Positions 8,400 to 17,201 are shown, counted from the first letter of the stretch. The stretch is DNA of 64,000 nucleotides from Blautia schinkii DSM 10518 (GCA_000702025.1 JNKJ01000006.1:1-64000), one strand, 5' to 3'. Made by a program: numbers and translations. Notes: generated from the letters alone by a model not told the origin.

Positions 8400-9584
8400 T
8401 CATCGGAAATTTACGGTAATGGAACAGATTTCGCTGTCTGTGCCCACACGCATGTTGGGGCCCCAGATGCCAACCCCGGAGGTTACAATATTGTGCATGT
8501 CTCCTTTTTTAAGGTAGCCACATGGATTCTCCCAGAATAAGTGGATGGTAAGGTTTCCGGGAAACATCTGGCCGTCATGGGTGTGGCCGCAGAGGTCTAA
8601 ATCTGCTCCGGCATCCGCTGTCTCCTGTAGTTCCTTGGGTTGATGGTCGATAAAAATAACAGGCTTGCTCTGGTCCAGCCCCTCAGTCAGCTGGGCCGGA
8701 GTCAGGCGGCCATCTTCTACTTTTTTTGCACGGGAATAATCCCTGCGTCCAACTAAATAGAATTTGTCGTCTATGAGCACGGATTCATCATTCAGCAGAT
8801 GGATATTTGCGTCTTTGAGCATTTGTTCCATACGGGGGTCATTGTGGTCCTCGTTTCCGCCGAAGGTGAAGCCTGCGAGAATCGGTTCGTTGAGGTCATG
8901 GTTGCCCCAGCACGCATAGACTCCGTATTTGGCCTGGATTGATTTCAGGCTGTTTTTTACGTCCTCGGGGAACTGGATGGCGTCATATTCATTGTCAAAG
9001 ATATCCCCGGCAAAGCATACAAGATCAGGCTTTTCTTCATTAATCTTCTTTACAAGCTGAGCCGCATGGTGACGTCCGACACTGTAGCCGAAGTGTGTGT
9101 CGGCGAGGAGAACAATCTTTAAGGACTTCATCCCCTCTACTTCTTTATCTACTTTCACTTCATAAGGTGTGGTCTTTAAGTCCCAGGCATGGAAAATACC
9201 ATAAATACTGGCGGTAACAATCAAGATGGCACACAGCGCTCCGGTGATAACAAAGGTGATACGGTAATGTACCCAGGATACGTGGAAAATATATTTGAGC
9301 ACAAGACGGCCAAGGTCCACGATAATGACCACCAGAATAATGTACAAAAAGGTCCCCAGGAAATAGTTGCCGATATTTTTGAGCACGCGGTGCAGCATGG
9401 GAGGCTTCTTGATCAGAAATCCGGTTAGCAGCGTAGTGGCGAGAAATATATAAAAGCCCACAAAAACAGCGCGGAAGGCAAAGGTCTGGAAGAAATGGTG
9501 ACAGGCTCCCATCCAGCGGATCATCCAGCGCACCACATAAAAATTAATCAGAATATAAACAGGTGCCAGTAAAAGTGCAATCAT
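8400..9584 (-). CDS. Membrane-anchored calcineurin-like phosphoesterase
   Basis: 394 residues. The first 130 contain about four membrane segments; from about residue 155 a metallophosphoesterase domain follows with the five expected motifs: ADTHFG (Asp162, His164), GDIFDN, GNHDLN, a central His and GHTHDGQMF. This resembles the YkuE/YaeI-type membrane phosphoesterases, which bind two metals and act on phosphoesters at the membrane; the natural substrate is unproven. It is transcribed alone, divergent from spoIID. GGAG lies 7 nt before the ATG. Confidence 0.9.
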   Translation of the reverse strand: MIALLLAPVYILINFYVVRWMIRWMGACHHFFQTFAFRAVFVGFYIFLATTLLTGFLIKKPPMLHRVLKNIGNYFLGTFLYIILVVIIVDLGRLVLKYIFHVSWVHYRITFVITGALCAILIVTASIYGIFHAWDLKTTPYEVKVDKEVEGMKSLKIVLLADTHFGYSVGRHHAAQLVKKINEEKPDLVCFAGDIFDNEYDAIQFPEDVKNSLKSIQAKYGVYACWGNHDLNEPILAGFTFGGNEDHNDPRMEQMLKDANIHLLNDESVLIDDKFYLVGRRDYSRAKKVEDGRLTPAQLTEGLDQSKPVIFIDHQPKELQETADAGADLDLCGHTHDGQMFPGNLTIHLFWENPCGYLKKGDMHNIVTSGVGIWGPNMRVGTDSEICSITVNFR

Positions 9585-9687
9585 AAAAAATCTCCAGTTC
9601 TATTAAATAATAAACCTAATTATAACACCCTTAAAGAGGGAAAAGAACCCCTTTATCACGTTATCCTGTAATTATTTGTAATTATCC

Positions 9688-9718
9688 GTATAATTTTTCA
9701 CAAAAGAAAACATATACT
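9688..9718 (+). promoter_or_regulatory. Possible sigma-E promoter for spoIID
   Basis: CATATACT (9711-9718) fits the sigma-E -10 consensus CATACAnT at seven of eight positions. GTATAAT (9688-9694), 16 bp upstream, resembles the -35. spoIID is a mother-cell sigma-E gene in known sporeformers, which supports the reading. Confidence 0.5.
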
Positions 9719-9746
9719 AAAATAAAGATACAACCAGGACATCTCT

Positions 9747-10598
9747 ATGAAAAATCGACGATACCCCTTGATTTCCGCAATTCCAGTCATACTTCTCATC
9801 CCTTACCTGGTCACAATTATTTTCAACGGGCTGGACACAGCGCTTGTCAACCGTCTGCCGGATGTGGAAACCTGCCTGCCTGCGGTGGTGTCTCTGCAGA
9901 TTGCGCAGGACAAGGAGCTGGAGGCCGTGAAGGCGCAGGCAGTGATTGCCAGGACGAACCTGTATCGCCGGATACTGGGAGATGAGACGCTCTACGATAT
10001 CCTCCGCGAGGTCCGGCAGACAATGGACAGTACATATATACGCCGCTTCTTTCCGGCGCAGGTTTATTTTCGGGCAGTATCAGAGACAAAGGATCAGGTG
10101 CTTGCCTGGCAGGGGGAGCTGAAGCTTGTTCCTTACCACGAAGTGAGCGGCGGGGTGACCAGGGACGGTAAGGAGGTTTTTCACAGCGAGGAGTATGCTT
10201 ATCTCAAATCCGTTGACAGCAGTATGGATAAAAAATCTCCGGATTATTTAGGCAGCAGTTACATAAAGGCCCAGCAGATGCCCCAAAGCCTGGTGATAGA
10301 AACCAGGGACCAGGCGGGGTATGTGATGGAGCTTTCGGCGGACGGCAGTCCATTAGAGGGCGAGGCATTCCGACAAGGGATGGGTTTGGCCTCCTCGAAT
10401 TTCACTGTACAAAAAGTGGGCGAACAATTCCGTTTCTTATGTAAAGGAAAAGGCCATGGCCTTGGATTTTCCCAGTATGGCGGCAATGAGCTTGCAAAAG
10501 CCGGGAGCGGCAGCCGGGAGATACTTGAGACGTATTTTCCGGAAATGGAACTGGAAGATATCAACAGTATTGAGTTCTTCTTCAAAAAAAGTGAATAG
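9747..10598 (+). CDS. spoIID: Stage II sporulation protein D (SpoIID)
   Basis: 283 residues. One N-terminal membrane segment (residues about 8-28) is followed by a SpoIID/LytB domain with the family patterns LEAVKAQAVIARTNLYR, EVSGGVTRDGKEV and the C-terminal GKGHGLGFSQYGGNELAKAG. SpoIID is a lytic transglycosylase of the DMP complex that thins peptidoglycan during forespore engulfment. It is followed closely by a spoIIQ-like gene, the usual clostridial neighbourhood. Only a weak AGGA precedes the ATG. Confidence 0.9.
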   Translation: MKNRRYPLISAIPVILLIPYLVTIIFNGLDTALVNRLPDVETCLPAVVSLQIAQDKELEAVKAQAVIARTNLYRRILGDETLYDILREVRQTMDSTYIRRFFPAQVYFRAVSETKDQVLAWQGELKLVPYHEVSGGVTRDGKEVFHSEEYAYLKSVDSSMDKKSPDYLGSSYIKAQQMPQSLVIETRDQAGYVMELSADGSPLEGEAFRQGMGLASSNFTVQKVGEQFRFLCKGKGHGLGFSQYGGNELAKAGSGSREILETYFPEMELEDINSIEFFFKKSE

Positions 10599-10660
10599 AC
10601 TCCCATATTCTGGACACCCTATAGTTACAGAAACAGATTACAAGTAGAGGTGAAAGGAAT

Positions 10661-11443
10661 ATGATGAAAAACAGAACAAAGAAGGTCATCGTAAATGGTG
10701 TGGTCCTGGCTGCACTGGCAGCAGTTGGAGTTACTGCGTATCAATTAGGTACAACTCCTGTGAAACAAAACAAAGACCAGGAAGAAATCCGTATGGAAAG
10801 CGTGCAGAATGAGGTGCCGCAGGAAACAGAAGAGCAGCCTATGGTGGACGCGGGTACAAACCGTGTGGAGGCAAACCTTGATAATGCTGTGGATATGGAA
10901 GGTACAGATGCAGATCTTGCTGCCGAAACAGAAGGCCCGGCTGTCGCTGATGGTACGTTAGCTGACACAGACATTGAGGAGGAGGCCGCCGATACATCAG
11001 CATCCGCGATTGCAGCTCCGGAGATTAATTTCTCTGAGGATACATCCATGGAATGGCCGGTATACGGAAATATTCTGCTGGACTACAGCATGGATCAGAC
11101 TACGTATTTTGCTACATTAGACCAGTATAAATTGAGCCCGGCAATCGCTGTACAGGCTGTGGAGGGTGCGCCTGTCATGGCAGCAGCCAATGGTACTGTG
11201 TTTTCAATCAGTGAGGATGCACAGACGGGGACTACAGTGACTATGGAGCTGGGGAATGGATACCAGGCTGTGTATGGTCAGCTTACGAATCTGGAGGTGG
11301 CGGAAGGCGATATCGTTGAGCAGGGGACGATTATCGGATATGTGAATGCGCCTACGAAATATTATAGCAGGGAAGGCAGTAATCTTTATTTTGCTATGAA
11401 GAAGGATGGGGAGCCGATTGACCCGATTGCGTATTTGCCGTGA
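10661..11443 (+). CDS. spoIIQ: SpoIIQ-like LytM/M23 domain protein, catalytic site degenerate
   Basis: 260 residues: N-terminal membrane segment (VVLAALAAVGVTAYQLG), an acidic linker of about 90 residues, and a C-terminal LytM fold (GNILLDYSMDQTTYF... DPIAYLP). Metal ligands of active M23 peptidases appear lost: HGNG reads LGNG, YxHL reads YGQL and the usual HLHFE reads NLYFA. It is therefore probably structural, like B. subtilis SpoIIQ, joining SpoIIIAH across the engulfment space. GAAAGGA precedes the ATG. The following spoIIID seen in many Clostridia is not present here. Confidence 0.82.
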   Translation: MMKNRTKKVIVNGVVLAALAAVGVTAYQLGTTPVKQNKDQEEIRMESVQNEVPQETEEQPMVDAGTNRVEANLDNAVDMEGTDADLAAETEGPAVADGTLADTDIEEEAADTSASAIAAPEINFSEDTSMEWPVYGNILLDYSMDQTTYFATLDQYKLSPAIAVQAVEGAPVMAAANGTVFSISEDAQTGTTVTMELGNGYQAVYGQLTNLEVAEGDIVEQGTIIGYVNAPTKYYSREGSNLYFAMKKDGEPIDPIAYLP

Positions 11444-11472
11444 TGATGGCTTTAATTAGATGAAAAAAAGTG

Positions 11473-11517
11473 GCGGGAATCTTTTTATGTGATAAAAGAT
11501 TTCTGCTGCTTTTTTTG
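11473..11517 (+). terminator. Terminator after spoIIQ
   Basis: GCGGGAATCTTTT (11473-11485) pairs along its whole length, with two G-T pairs, to AAAAGATTTCTGC (11494-11506). A T-run at 11510-11516 follows. It is a strong rho-independent terminator closing the spoIID-spoIIQ unit. Confidence 0.9.
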
Positions 11518-11526
11518 TGAGGAGAA

Positions 11527-11790
11527 GGGGGTTCCCGGGAAGTTGTGGAACGGTAAAGCGGATGGGCTTTGGGGCCGGGAGAGGGATTGTCCCTGTCGGG
11601 CTGATGCTCGCTTCCCTTCAACTAAGTTCTAACTGCGACTAAGCAGCTCACGAAGAGCGTTCGCCGCTAAGTCTCCGTAAGAACTGGATTTTCAGGCGCG
11701 CTTCCGCAAATCAGCCCAACAGGGACAATCCCTCTCCCGGCCCCCAAGCCCATCCGCTTTACCTACTTCTACGTTTCTGAACCTGCACCG
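11527..11790 (+). repeat. Long hairpin element, copy 1 (variable arms, 104-nt core)
   Basis: Left arm 11554-11605 and right arm 11710-11761 are inverted complements (50 of 52 positions). Between them is a 104-nt core (11606-11709) that starts GCTCGCTTCCCTTCAACTAA and ends GGCGCGCTTCCGCAA. Inside the core GTTCT (11626-11630) pairs with AGAAC (11680-11684). Outer flanks GGGTTCCCGGGAAGTTG on the left and CTACGTTTC on the right recur at copies 2 and 3. No ORF is carried. It fills the gap between spoIIQ and the next LacI gene. Nature unknown: a structured RNA, a fold-back DNA element or both. Confidence 0.88.
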
Positions 11791-11869
11791 ACCGCTATTT
11801 TCATTACCGTTTGACAATTTCTTAATAATTTTGCGGGGGCCCCTTATATTTGTAAAAAACATCCGGGCA

Positions 11870-11878
11870 TGCTATAAT
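11870..11878 (+). promoter_or_regulatory. Extended -10 promoter of the sucrose-locus LacI gene
   Basis: TGCTATAAT at 11870-11878 is an extended -10 (TGn-TATAAT). The -35 region (TGTAAA near 11851) is weak. It lies 47 bp before the ATG at 11926. Confidence 0.55.
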
Positions 11879-11925
11879 TAATCATCTTATTCGGAGTGCT
11901 TTTACTAAAGCGAAGAGGTGTCTAT

Positions 11926-12912
11926 ATGAATATCAATGAAATTGCCGAGCTTGCGGGAGTGTCAAGGGCGACGGTGTCGAGGTATCTGAATAATGGGTAT
12001 GTGAGCGAGGAGAAGAAGGTGCGCATCCGTCAGGTGATTGAGGAGACGGGATATCAGCCGTCTTCCCAGGCGCAGATGCTGCGTACGAAGAGGACGAAGC
12101 TGGTAGGTGTGATCCTGCCGAAAATCAATTCGGATACTATCAGCCGCGAGGTGGCTGGTATCAGTGAGATACTTACTCAGAGAGGGTATCAGATGATTCT
12201 GGCTAATACGAATAACAGCGTGGAGGAAGAGCTGAAATACCTGTCCCTTTTTAAGGACAATCAGGTGGACGGGGTGGTGTTTATTGCCACTATTATTACG
12301 AAAAAGCATAAGCAGATGCTTAAGGAATATAAGGTGCCGATTGTGATTCTGGGGCAGCATCTCGAGGGATATCCCTGTATCTATCAGGATGATTATCAGG
12401 CTGCGTATACGCTGGCTGAGAGGCTTGCGCAGGGCGGTGAAAATTTTGCCTATATCGGTGTCACGGAAAAGGACGAGGCTGTGGGACGCAGACGGCGTAA
12501 GGGTTTTGAGGATGCCTTACGCAGCAAGGGTATCAGTATTCTGCCGGAAAGGGTGAGAGAGGGTAGTTTTACCATGGAGTCAGGTTATGAGAAGGCAAGA
12601 GAGCTGTTTGAGAAGGCTCCGGGATTTGATTCTCTGATGTGTGCCACAGATACGATGGCAATTGGTGCCATGACCTATCTGAAGGAGATGGGGGTTTGTA
12701 TTCCCGTCGAAGTCCAGGTGGCGGGTGTTGGCGACGGCTCTCTTGGGAAAATCGTGGAGCCAAAGCTTACAACGGTTCATTTTTTCTATAAAACCAGCGG
12801 CAGAGAGGCGGCGTCCATGCTGACAGATTTGATTGAAAATGAGGGCGGCATCCGTAAGGAGATTAAAATGGGATGCGAAATCGTTCTCAGAAATTCTCAT
12901 AGGGCAAAATAG
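11926..12912 (+). CDS. LacI-family repressor of the sucrose locus
   Basis: About 328 residues from the ATG at 11926, preceded by AAGAGGTG; an upstream in-frame start at 11896 has no ribosome site. Residues 1-50 are a LacI helix-turn-helix (NEIAELAGVSRATVSRYLNNG), followed by a periplasmic-binding-like effector domain (KLVGVILPKINSDT; DSLMCATDTMAIGAM; TTVHFFY). Its two probable operators lie ahead of the downstream PTS gene, so it likely represses PTS and hydrolase until sucrose or a phosphorylated product binds. Confidence 0.9.
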   Translation: MNINEIAELAGVSRATVSRYLNNGYVSEEKKVRIRQVIEETGYQPSSQAQMLRTKRTKLVGVILPKINSDTISREVAGISEILTQRGYQMILANTNNSVEEELKYLSLFKDNQVDGVVFIATIITKKHKQMLKEYKVPIVILGQHLEGYPCIYQDDYQAAYTLAERLAQGGENFAYIGVTEKDEAVGRRRRKGFEDALRSKGISILPERVREGSFTMESGYEKARELFEKAPGFDSLMCATDTMAIGAMTYLKEMGVCIPVEVQVAGVGDGSLGKIVEPKLTTVHFFYKTSGREAASMLTDLIENEGGIRKEIKMGCEIVLRNSHRAK

Positions 12913-12958
12913 TAGATTAGTATAGATGTATTGTAAGATTGGTAAGGAATATAGGCTT

Positions 12959-13009
12959 AGTACAACAAATAAAAAGTTAGTGTGTCAGTTGCTTGTTATT
13001 CGTTGTGCT
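12959..13009 (+). terminator. Long imperfect hairpin after the LacI gene
   Basis: AGTACAACAAATAAAAAG (12959-12976) pairs at 15 of 18 positions with CTTGTTATTCGTTGTGCT (12992-13009). There is no T-run. It is probably a transcript-end structure together with the hairpin at 13051-13100. Confidence 0.5.
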
Positions 13010-13050
13010 GGATAAGAATCAGTAAAATATTGACATGACATAAAGAACAG

Positions 13051-13100
13051 AGCCAGGAAAATTCTCTGAACATGAAAAATCAGAGGATGCTTTCCTGGCT
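13051..13100 (+). terminator. Terminator between LacI and PTS genes
   Basis: AGCCAGGAAA (13051-13060) pairs with TTTCCTGGCT (13091-13100), and an inner TTCTCTGA/TCAGAGGA arm extends the stem. The following TTCGTGTATTAT is moderately T-rich. Confidence 0.65.
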
Positions 13101-13190
13101 TTCGTGTATTATACACAAATTTTGGGAATAATATTTGTGAGATGTTACTTATTTACAAATTAGAATGGTGGGAATATAATGAAATCAAGA

Positions 13191-13208
13191 TATGAGAACG
13201 ATTTCATA
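13191..13208 (+). promoter_or_regulatory. LacI operator 1 upstream of the PTS gene
   Basis: TATGAGAACGATTTCATA is an imperfect palindrome around a central CG, the usual LacI-family operator form. A second copy lies 68 bp downstream, on the other side of the -10 at 13239-13244. Confidence 0.75.
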
Positions 13209-13235
13209 TAAGGTATATCTAAACGAAGGGGATGC

Positions 13236-13244
13236 TGCTATAAT
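13236..13244 (+). promoter_or_regulatory. Extended -10 promoter of the sucrose operon
   Basis: TGCTATAAT, an extended -10 element, is bracketed by the two LacI operators. No good -35 is seen 17 bp upstream. The geometry suits repression by looping or by blocking polymerase. It gives a leader of nearly 200 nt before the PTS start. Confidence 0.65.
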
Positions 13245-13258
13245 AAATGGATATATAG

Positions 13259-13276
13259 TATGAGAACGATAACATA
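13259..13276 (+). promoter_or_regulatory. LacI operator 2 upstream of the PTS gene
   Basis: TATGAGAACGATAACATA shares the left half-site TATGAGAAC and central CG with operator 1 but has a weaker right half. It lies just downstream of the -10, in a road-block position. Confidence 0.7.
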
Positions 13277-13341
13277 TAATGAGTACAGCGTGATTAATAT
13301 CATATAGGCAGTAACACATGCGCAGTACCTATAAACATTGC

Positions 13342-13426
13342 CACATAAGTGATAGAACATAAGTAGTAGCACATAAGCAGTAGCACATAGGCAAGCAGCA
13401 CATAAACAATATCACATAAACATCAG
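13342..13426 (+). repeat. Degenerate 14-nt tandem repeat in the PTS leader
   Basis: Six units of 14-15 nt, each built on CACATAAgtagtag, run up to the ribosome site (GGGAGGA) of the PTS gene. Two more degenerate units may precede them. No spacers are present, so this is not a CRISPR. It probably forms an unstructured A-rich leader. Confidence 0.7.
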
Positions 13427-13443
13427 AAAAGAGGGAGGATATC

Positions 13444-15402
13444 ATGGATTACAGAAAAACAGCACAGGAAATCTATGAAAACATTGGAAAGAAAGAAAAT
13501 ATCATTTCCGCGGCGCATTGTGCCACACGTCTGCGCCTGGTTATAGCGGACAATGACAAGGCGGATAAGGAGACCGTGGAGAATATTGACGGGGTCAAGG
13601 GTGTTTTCTTTGCCCAGGGACAGATGCAGATTATTCTGGGCACGGGTGTGGTAAATAAGGTTTACGACGAATTTATCCAGATTGCGGGGATTACGGAGAG
13701 CAGCAAGGAGGAGCTTAAGCAGGTGGCTGCGTCCAGAGCGAATCCGCTTCAGAGACTGATTAAGACACTGGGAGACATTTTTGTTCCCATTATTCCGGCT
13801 ATTGTTGCCAGTGGTTTCCTTATGGGAATCATGGAAGCGCTGAATTTCATGGTAAACAACGGCTTCCTTAATATTGATACAAGTGGTTCGATTTATACAT
13901 TTGCGCAGCTTTTCAGCAATACGGCTTACACTTTCCTGCCTATCCTTATCGCATACAGCGGAGCTAAGGTGTTCGGCGCGAATCCTTATCTGGGCGCGGT
14001 TATCGGTATGATCATGATTCATCCGAATCTGCAGAATGCATGGACCGTGGCTACAGAGGGCGTGCAGGCGACTCAAAAGGTTTGGTTTGGGCTTTATTCC
14101 GTCGATATGGTAGGTTACCAGGGACATGTAATTCCGGTCATTATTGCAGTATGGGTGCTGGCACAGATTGAGAAACGCCTCCATAAGATTGTGCCGGCTA
14201 TGTTTGACCTTTTTGTGACACCTCTTGTAAGTGTGTTTGTGACCGGATATTTGACACTGTCTATTATCGGACCAATCTTTGTTACGGTAGAGAACGGACT
14301 GCTTGACGGTGTTCAATGGTTGATTGCATTGCCGATGGGTATCGGAAGCTTTATCATGGGCGCATTTTACGCGCCGACCGTTGTGGCAGGTGTGCATCAT
14401 ATGTATACCATCATTGATCTGGGGCAGATTGCGAAATTTGGCGTGACCTTCTGGCTACCGCTGGCTTCCGCAGCTAATGTGGCACAGGGAGGAGCTGCTC
14501 TTGCCGTAGCTTTAAAGACAAAGGACAAAAAGATTAAGGCTATGGCAGTGCCGTCTGCGCTGAGTGCCTGTATGGGTATTACAGAACCCGCGATTTTCGG
14601 TGTGAACCTTCGTTTTGGAAAACCGTTTGTTATGGCTTGTATCGGCGGTGCCTGCGGTGCGCTTTTTGCCTCCATCACAGGGCTTGGAGCAACAGGAACA
14701 GGAGTTACGGGTATCTTTGGTATTTTGCTGTGCCTGAACCAGCCGCTTACTTATGTGATTATGTTTGCAATTTCCATCGGTGTGGCCTTTGCGCTTACCT
14801 GGCTGTTTGGATATAAAGACGCGGAACCGCAGAAGGTTTCTGCAGGACCGGCTTCAGCAGTAGAGAGAGTTGGTTCTGACAGTATCGCCGTACAAGTTAG
14901 CGATACAGAAAATGCCGGCGCTGAAAACATGGCCGCACCAATTTCCGATTCCCTCCTTTTAAGTCCTCTGGAAGGCACGGCGATTCCGCTTTCCCAGGTC
15001 AAGGATGAAACATTTGCATCCGGTGCGCTGGGGCAGGGAATGGCTGTGATTCCGGAAAGAGGGCAGGTGACAGCGCCGTGTGACGCCACTGTAGAGATGG
15101 TTTTTGATACAAAGCACGCAATCGGCCTTACATCCGACAGCGGTGCAGAGCTTCTTATTCACATCGGTATTAACACGGTGGAATTGGAAGGAAAATACTA
15201 TACTGCCCATGTAAAGGATGGAGATCAGGTAAAAGCGGGACAGCTTTTGATTTCCTTTGATATAGAGCAGATCAAGGCCGCGGGCTACGATGTGACCACA
15301 CCGCTGATCGTGACAAATTCAGACGATTACAGTGAGATCAGACAGCTTACGGAAGGTACTGTAAACCAGAAAACCAAAGTATTGGAGATGGTAAAGGAAT
15401 GA
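13444..15402 (+). CDS. Sucrose-type PTS transporter, EIIBCA
   Basis: 652 residues in the order EIIB (about 1-90, phosphorylated Cys26 in SAAHCATRLRL), EIIC (about 105-460, ten or so membrane segments) and EIIA (about 490-650, active His573 in LLIHIGINTVEL). It imports a disaccharide and phosphorylates it. The next gene is a sucrose-6-phosphate hydrolase overlapping by ATGA, so sucrose is the probable substrate; a fructo-oligosaccharide is possible. GGGAGGAT lies 6 nt before the ATG. All three domains are complete. Confidence 0.92.
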   Translation: MDYRKTAQEIYENIGKKENIISAAHCATRLRLVIADNDKADKETVENIDGVKGVFFAQGQMQIILGTGVVNKVYDEFIQIAGITESSKEELKQVAASRANPLQRLIKTLGDIFVPIIPAIVASGFLMGIMEALNFMVNNGFLNIDTSGSIYTFAQLFSNTAYTFLPILIAYSGAKVFGANPYLGAVIGMIMIHPNLQNAWTVATEGVQATQKVWFGLYSVDMVGYQGHVIPVIIAVWVLAQIEKRLHKIVPAMFDLFVTPLVSVFVTGYLTLSIIGPIFVTVENGLLDGVQWLIALPMGIGSFIMGAFYAPTVVAGVHHMYTIIDLGQIAKFGVTFWLPLASAANVAQGGAALAVALKTKDKKIKAMAVPSALSACMGITEPAIFGVNLRFGKPFVMACIGGACGALFASITGLGATGTGVTGIFGILLCLNQPLTYVIMFAISIGVAFALTWLFGYKDAEPQKVSAGPASAVERVGSDSIAVQVSDTENAGAENMAAPISDSLLLSPLEGTAIPLSQVKDETFASGALGQGMAVIPERGQVTAPCDATVEMVFDTKHAIGLTSDSGAELLIHIGINTVELEGKYYTAHVKDGDQVKAGQLLISFDIEQIKAAGYDVTTPLIVTNSDDYSEIRQLTEGTVNQKTKVLEMVKE

Positions 15403-16889
15403 GTGCATTGTCAAAGGTTCTTGCACAAGAGATAAGAAAAATCGAAGATACACATTTAGTAGAGCAGACCCTTCAGAAATACCGTTTAACACATCATCTG
15501 ATGCCTCCGGCAGGCTGGCTGAACGACCCGAACGGATTATGTTATTTCAAGGGAAGATATCACGTGTTTTTCCAGTATTCACCTTTTGAGGTGGAAGGGG
15601 GTCTGAAATGCTGGGGCCATTATTCCAGTGAAGATCTTATCGAATGGAGATATGAGGGAGCGCCTCTGCTCCCCGACTCCCCGGACGACTGTCATGGTGT
15701 GTATTCAGGTTCTGCCCTTGTGGAGGGTGGAAAAATGCATTTGTTTTACACAGGTAATGTTAAATTAGACGGGGATTATGATTATATTAATAATGGCCGT
15801 GTCACCAGTACTATTCATGTGGAAAGTGAGGACGGCATACATTTCGGCGAAAAAGCAGTGGTAATTCCTTTTTCCGCGTACCCGGCGGACTATACGTGTC
15901 ATATACGCGATCCAAAAGTGTGGAAGCAGGGTGATACATACCGCATGATACTGGGCGGTAGAAAGAAAGATGATAGGGGAGCTGTGCTTTTTTATACATC
16001 GTCGGACTTAAGGGCTTGGAGCTTTGAGAAGGAAGTGAGCACAGAGGAGCCGTTTGGCTATATGTGGGAATGTCCGGACTATTTTGAGCTGGGGGGGCGG
16101 GGTGTGCTTTCCGTGTCGCCGCAGGGGCTTGAGAGGGAGGAATACCGTTATCAGAATGTATATCAGTCGGGCTATTTTCTCACAGATGTTGATGAAAAAA
16201 ATCCCGATGACGGCGCTTTCCGTAAATATATAAATGACGGCACTTTCCGTGAGTGGGACATGGGCTTCGATTTTTATGCGCCTCAGACTTTTACTGACGG
16301 GAAGGGGCGCAGGATTCTCATCGGCTGGATGGGAATGCCGGATGCACAGGAAGAATATATAAATCCTACTGCTCAGGAAGGGTGGCAGCATTGCCTTACG
16401 CTTCCGAGAGAGCTGACTGCAAAAGGCGAAAAGATTTACCAGTATCCGGTACAGGAATTCGATGCATTGAGGATGGAATGCTGTAAACTTAATTCAGAAA
16501 CTATATGTGATGCGGGAAAAGCACAAAATATGAAGAAAGTTCGGACTAATGTTGCTGGTCCTTTTGATTTAGAACTGGAAGTTGGAGGAGATTCAACGGA
16601 AATACATTTAGGAGCGGATTTAAGTTTGGTGTATGAGAATGGCTGCGCCGAGCTTAAGCTATCGGAAGAGGCCGGGGCCGGGCGTAGAAGAAGAAAAGCC
16701 AGGCTGGACGAACTGAAGGAAGTAAGAATTGTGGCGGATACATCAGCGGTGGAAATTTATTTAAACAGAGGAGAAGTGGTATTCTCTACCAGATATTTTC
16801 CGGCAGAAACAAAAAAATATTTGGAAATAAAGGCGGAAGCGTTCCGGGGCAGGGTTTATGCCCTGGCAGGTATGACTTTCTCTTTGTAA
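15399..16889 (+). CDS. scrB: Sucrose-6-phosphate hydrolase (GH32)
   Basis: 496 residues of glycoside hydrolase family 32. The three conserved blocks are visible: WLNDPNG with the nucleophile Asp near residue 48, RDPKVW, and WECPDYF with the acid/base Glu. A C-terminal beta-sandwich follows (VRIVADTSAVEIYLNRGE). It splits sucrose-6-phosphate into glucose-6-phosphate and fructose. The start codon overlaps the PTS stop (ATGA), so the two are translationally coupled. No signal peptide, consistent with a cytoplasmic phospho-sugar hydrolase. Confidence 0.93.
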   Translation: MSALSKVLAQEIRKIEDTHLVEQTLQKYRLTHHLMPPAGWLNDPNGLCYFKGRYHVFFQYSPFEVEGGLKCWGHYSSEDLIEWRYEGAPLLPDSPDDCHGVYSGSALVEGGKMHLFYTGNVKLDGDYDYINNGRVTSTIHVESEDGIHFGEKAVVIPFSAYPADYTCHIRDPKVWKQGDTYRMILGGRKKDDRGAVLFYTSSDLRAWSFEKEVSTEEPFGYMWECPDYFELGGRGVLSVSPQGLEREEYRYQNVYQSGYFLTDVDEKNPDDGAFRKYINDGTFREWDMGFDFYAPQTFTDGKGRRILIGWMGMPDAQEEYINPTAQEGWQHCLTLPRELTAKGEKIYQYPVQEFDALRMECCKLNSETICDAGKAQNMKKVRTNVAGPFDLELEVGGDSTEIHLGADLSLVYENGCAELKLSEEAGAGRRRRKARLDELKEVRIVADTSAVEIYLNRGEVVFSTRYFPAETKKYLEIKAEAFRGRVYALAGMTFSL

Positions 16890-16998
16890 CCGATTTTAAT
16901 TAAATGGGTATAAAAGCTTGATTGTCCGGAGTGCTGCCAGTGTGATTAGACAGAAAGTAAAAAACAATATTCACAAAATAAATAAACATACGTATAAT

Positions 16999-17052
16999 AA
17001 AAGCAGGTGGGAAAGCAAAATCCGCAATCGGTAATCTCCTACCTGCTTTTTT
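16999..17052 (+). terminator. Terminator of the sucrose operon
   Basis: AAAAGCAGGT (16999-17008) pairs with ACCTGCTTTT (17041-17050), followed by TTCTTT. It can act in both directions. The rest of 16890-17404 holds a small GC hairpin near 17056-17075 and two tandem repeats but no gene. Confidence 0.85.
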
Positions 17053-17201
17053 CTTTGCCGAGCAAGATTCGGCAAGACAATACGTCCGGCGCTGCCGGAT
17101 GATTTGTTTGAGTGACGTACTGTGTTTGACCGATTGCTTTCTAATAGAGAAAAGGAAGGCCGCTGCAGCTTACGCGCCAGCGGCAGTCCTATACATAGAT
17201 G

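Noticed and set aside
11554-11761. Hairpin element as a spoIIQ terminator
   Set aside because: A complete terminator already lies at 11473-11517, and the element recurs elsewhere with a conserved core.
13342-13426. Possible CRISPR array
   Set aside because: Units are adjacent and degenerate with no spacers, and no cas genes are present; it is a simple tandem repeat in a leader.
13423-14400. 325-residue minus-strand frame opposite the PTS gene
   Set aside because: His/Asn/Arg-rich shadow of the EIIB/EIIC coding sequence with no motif of its own.
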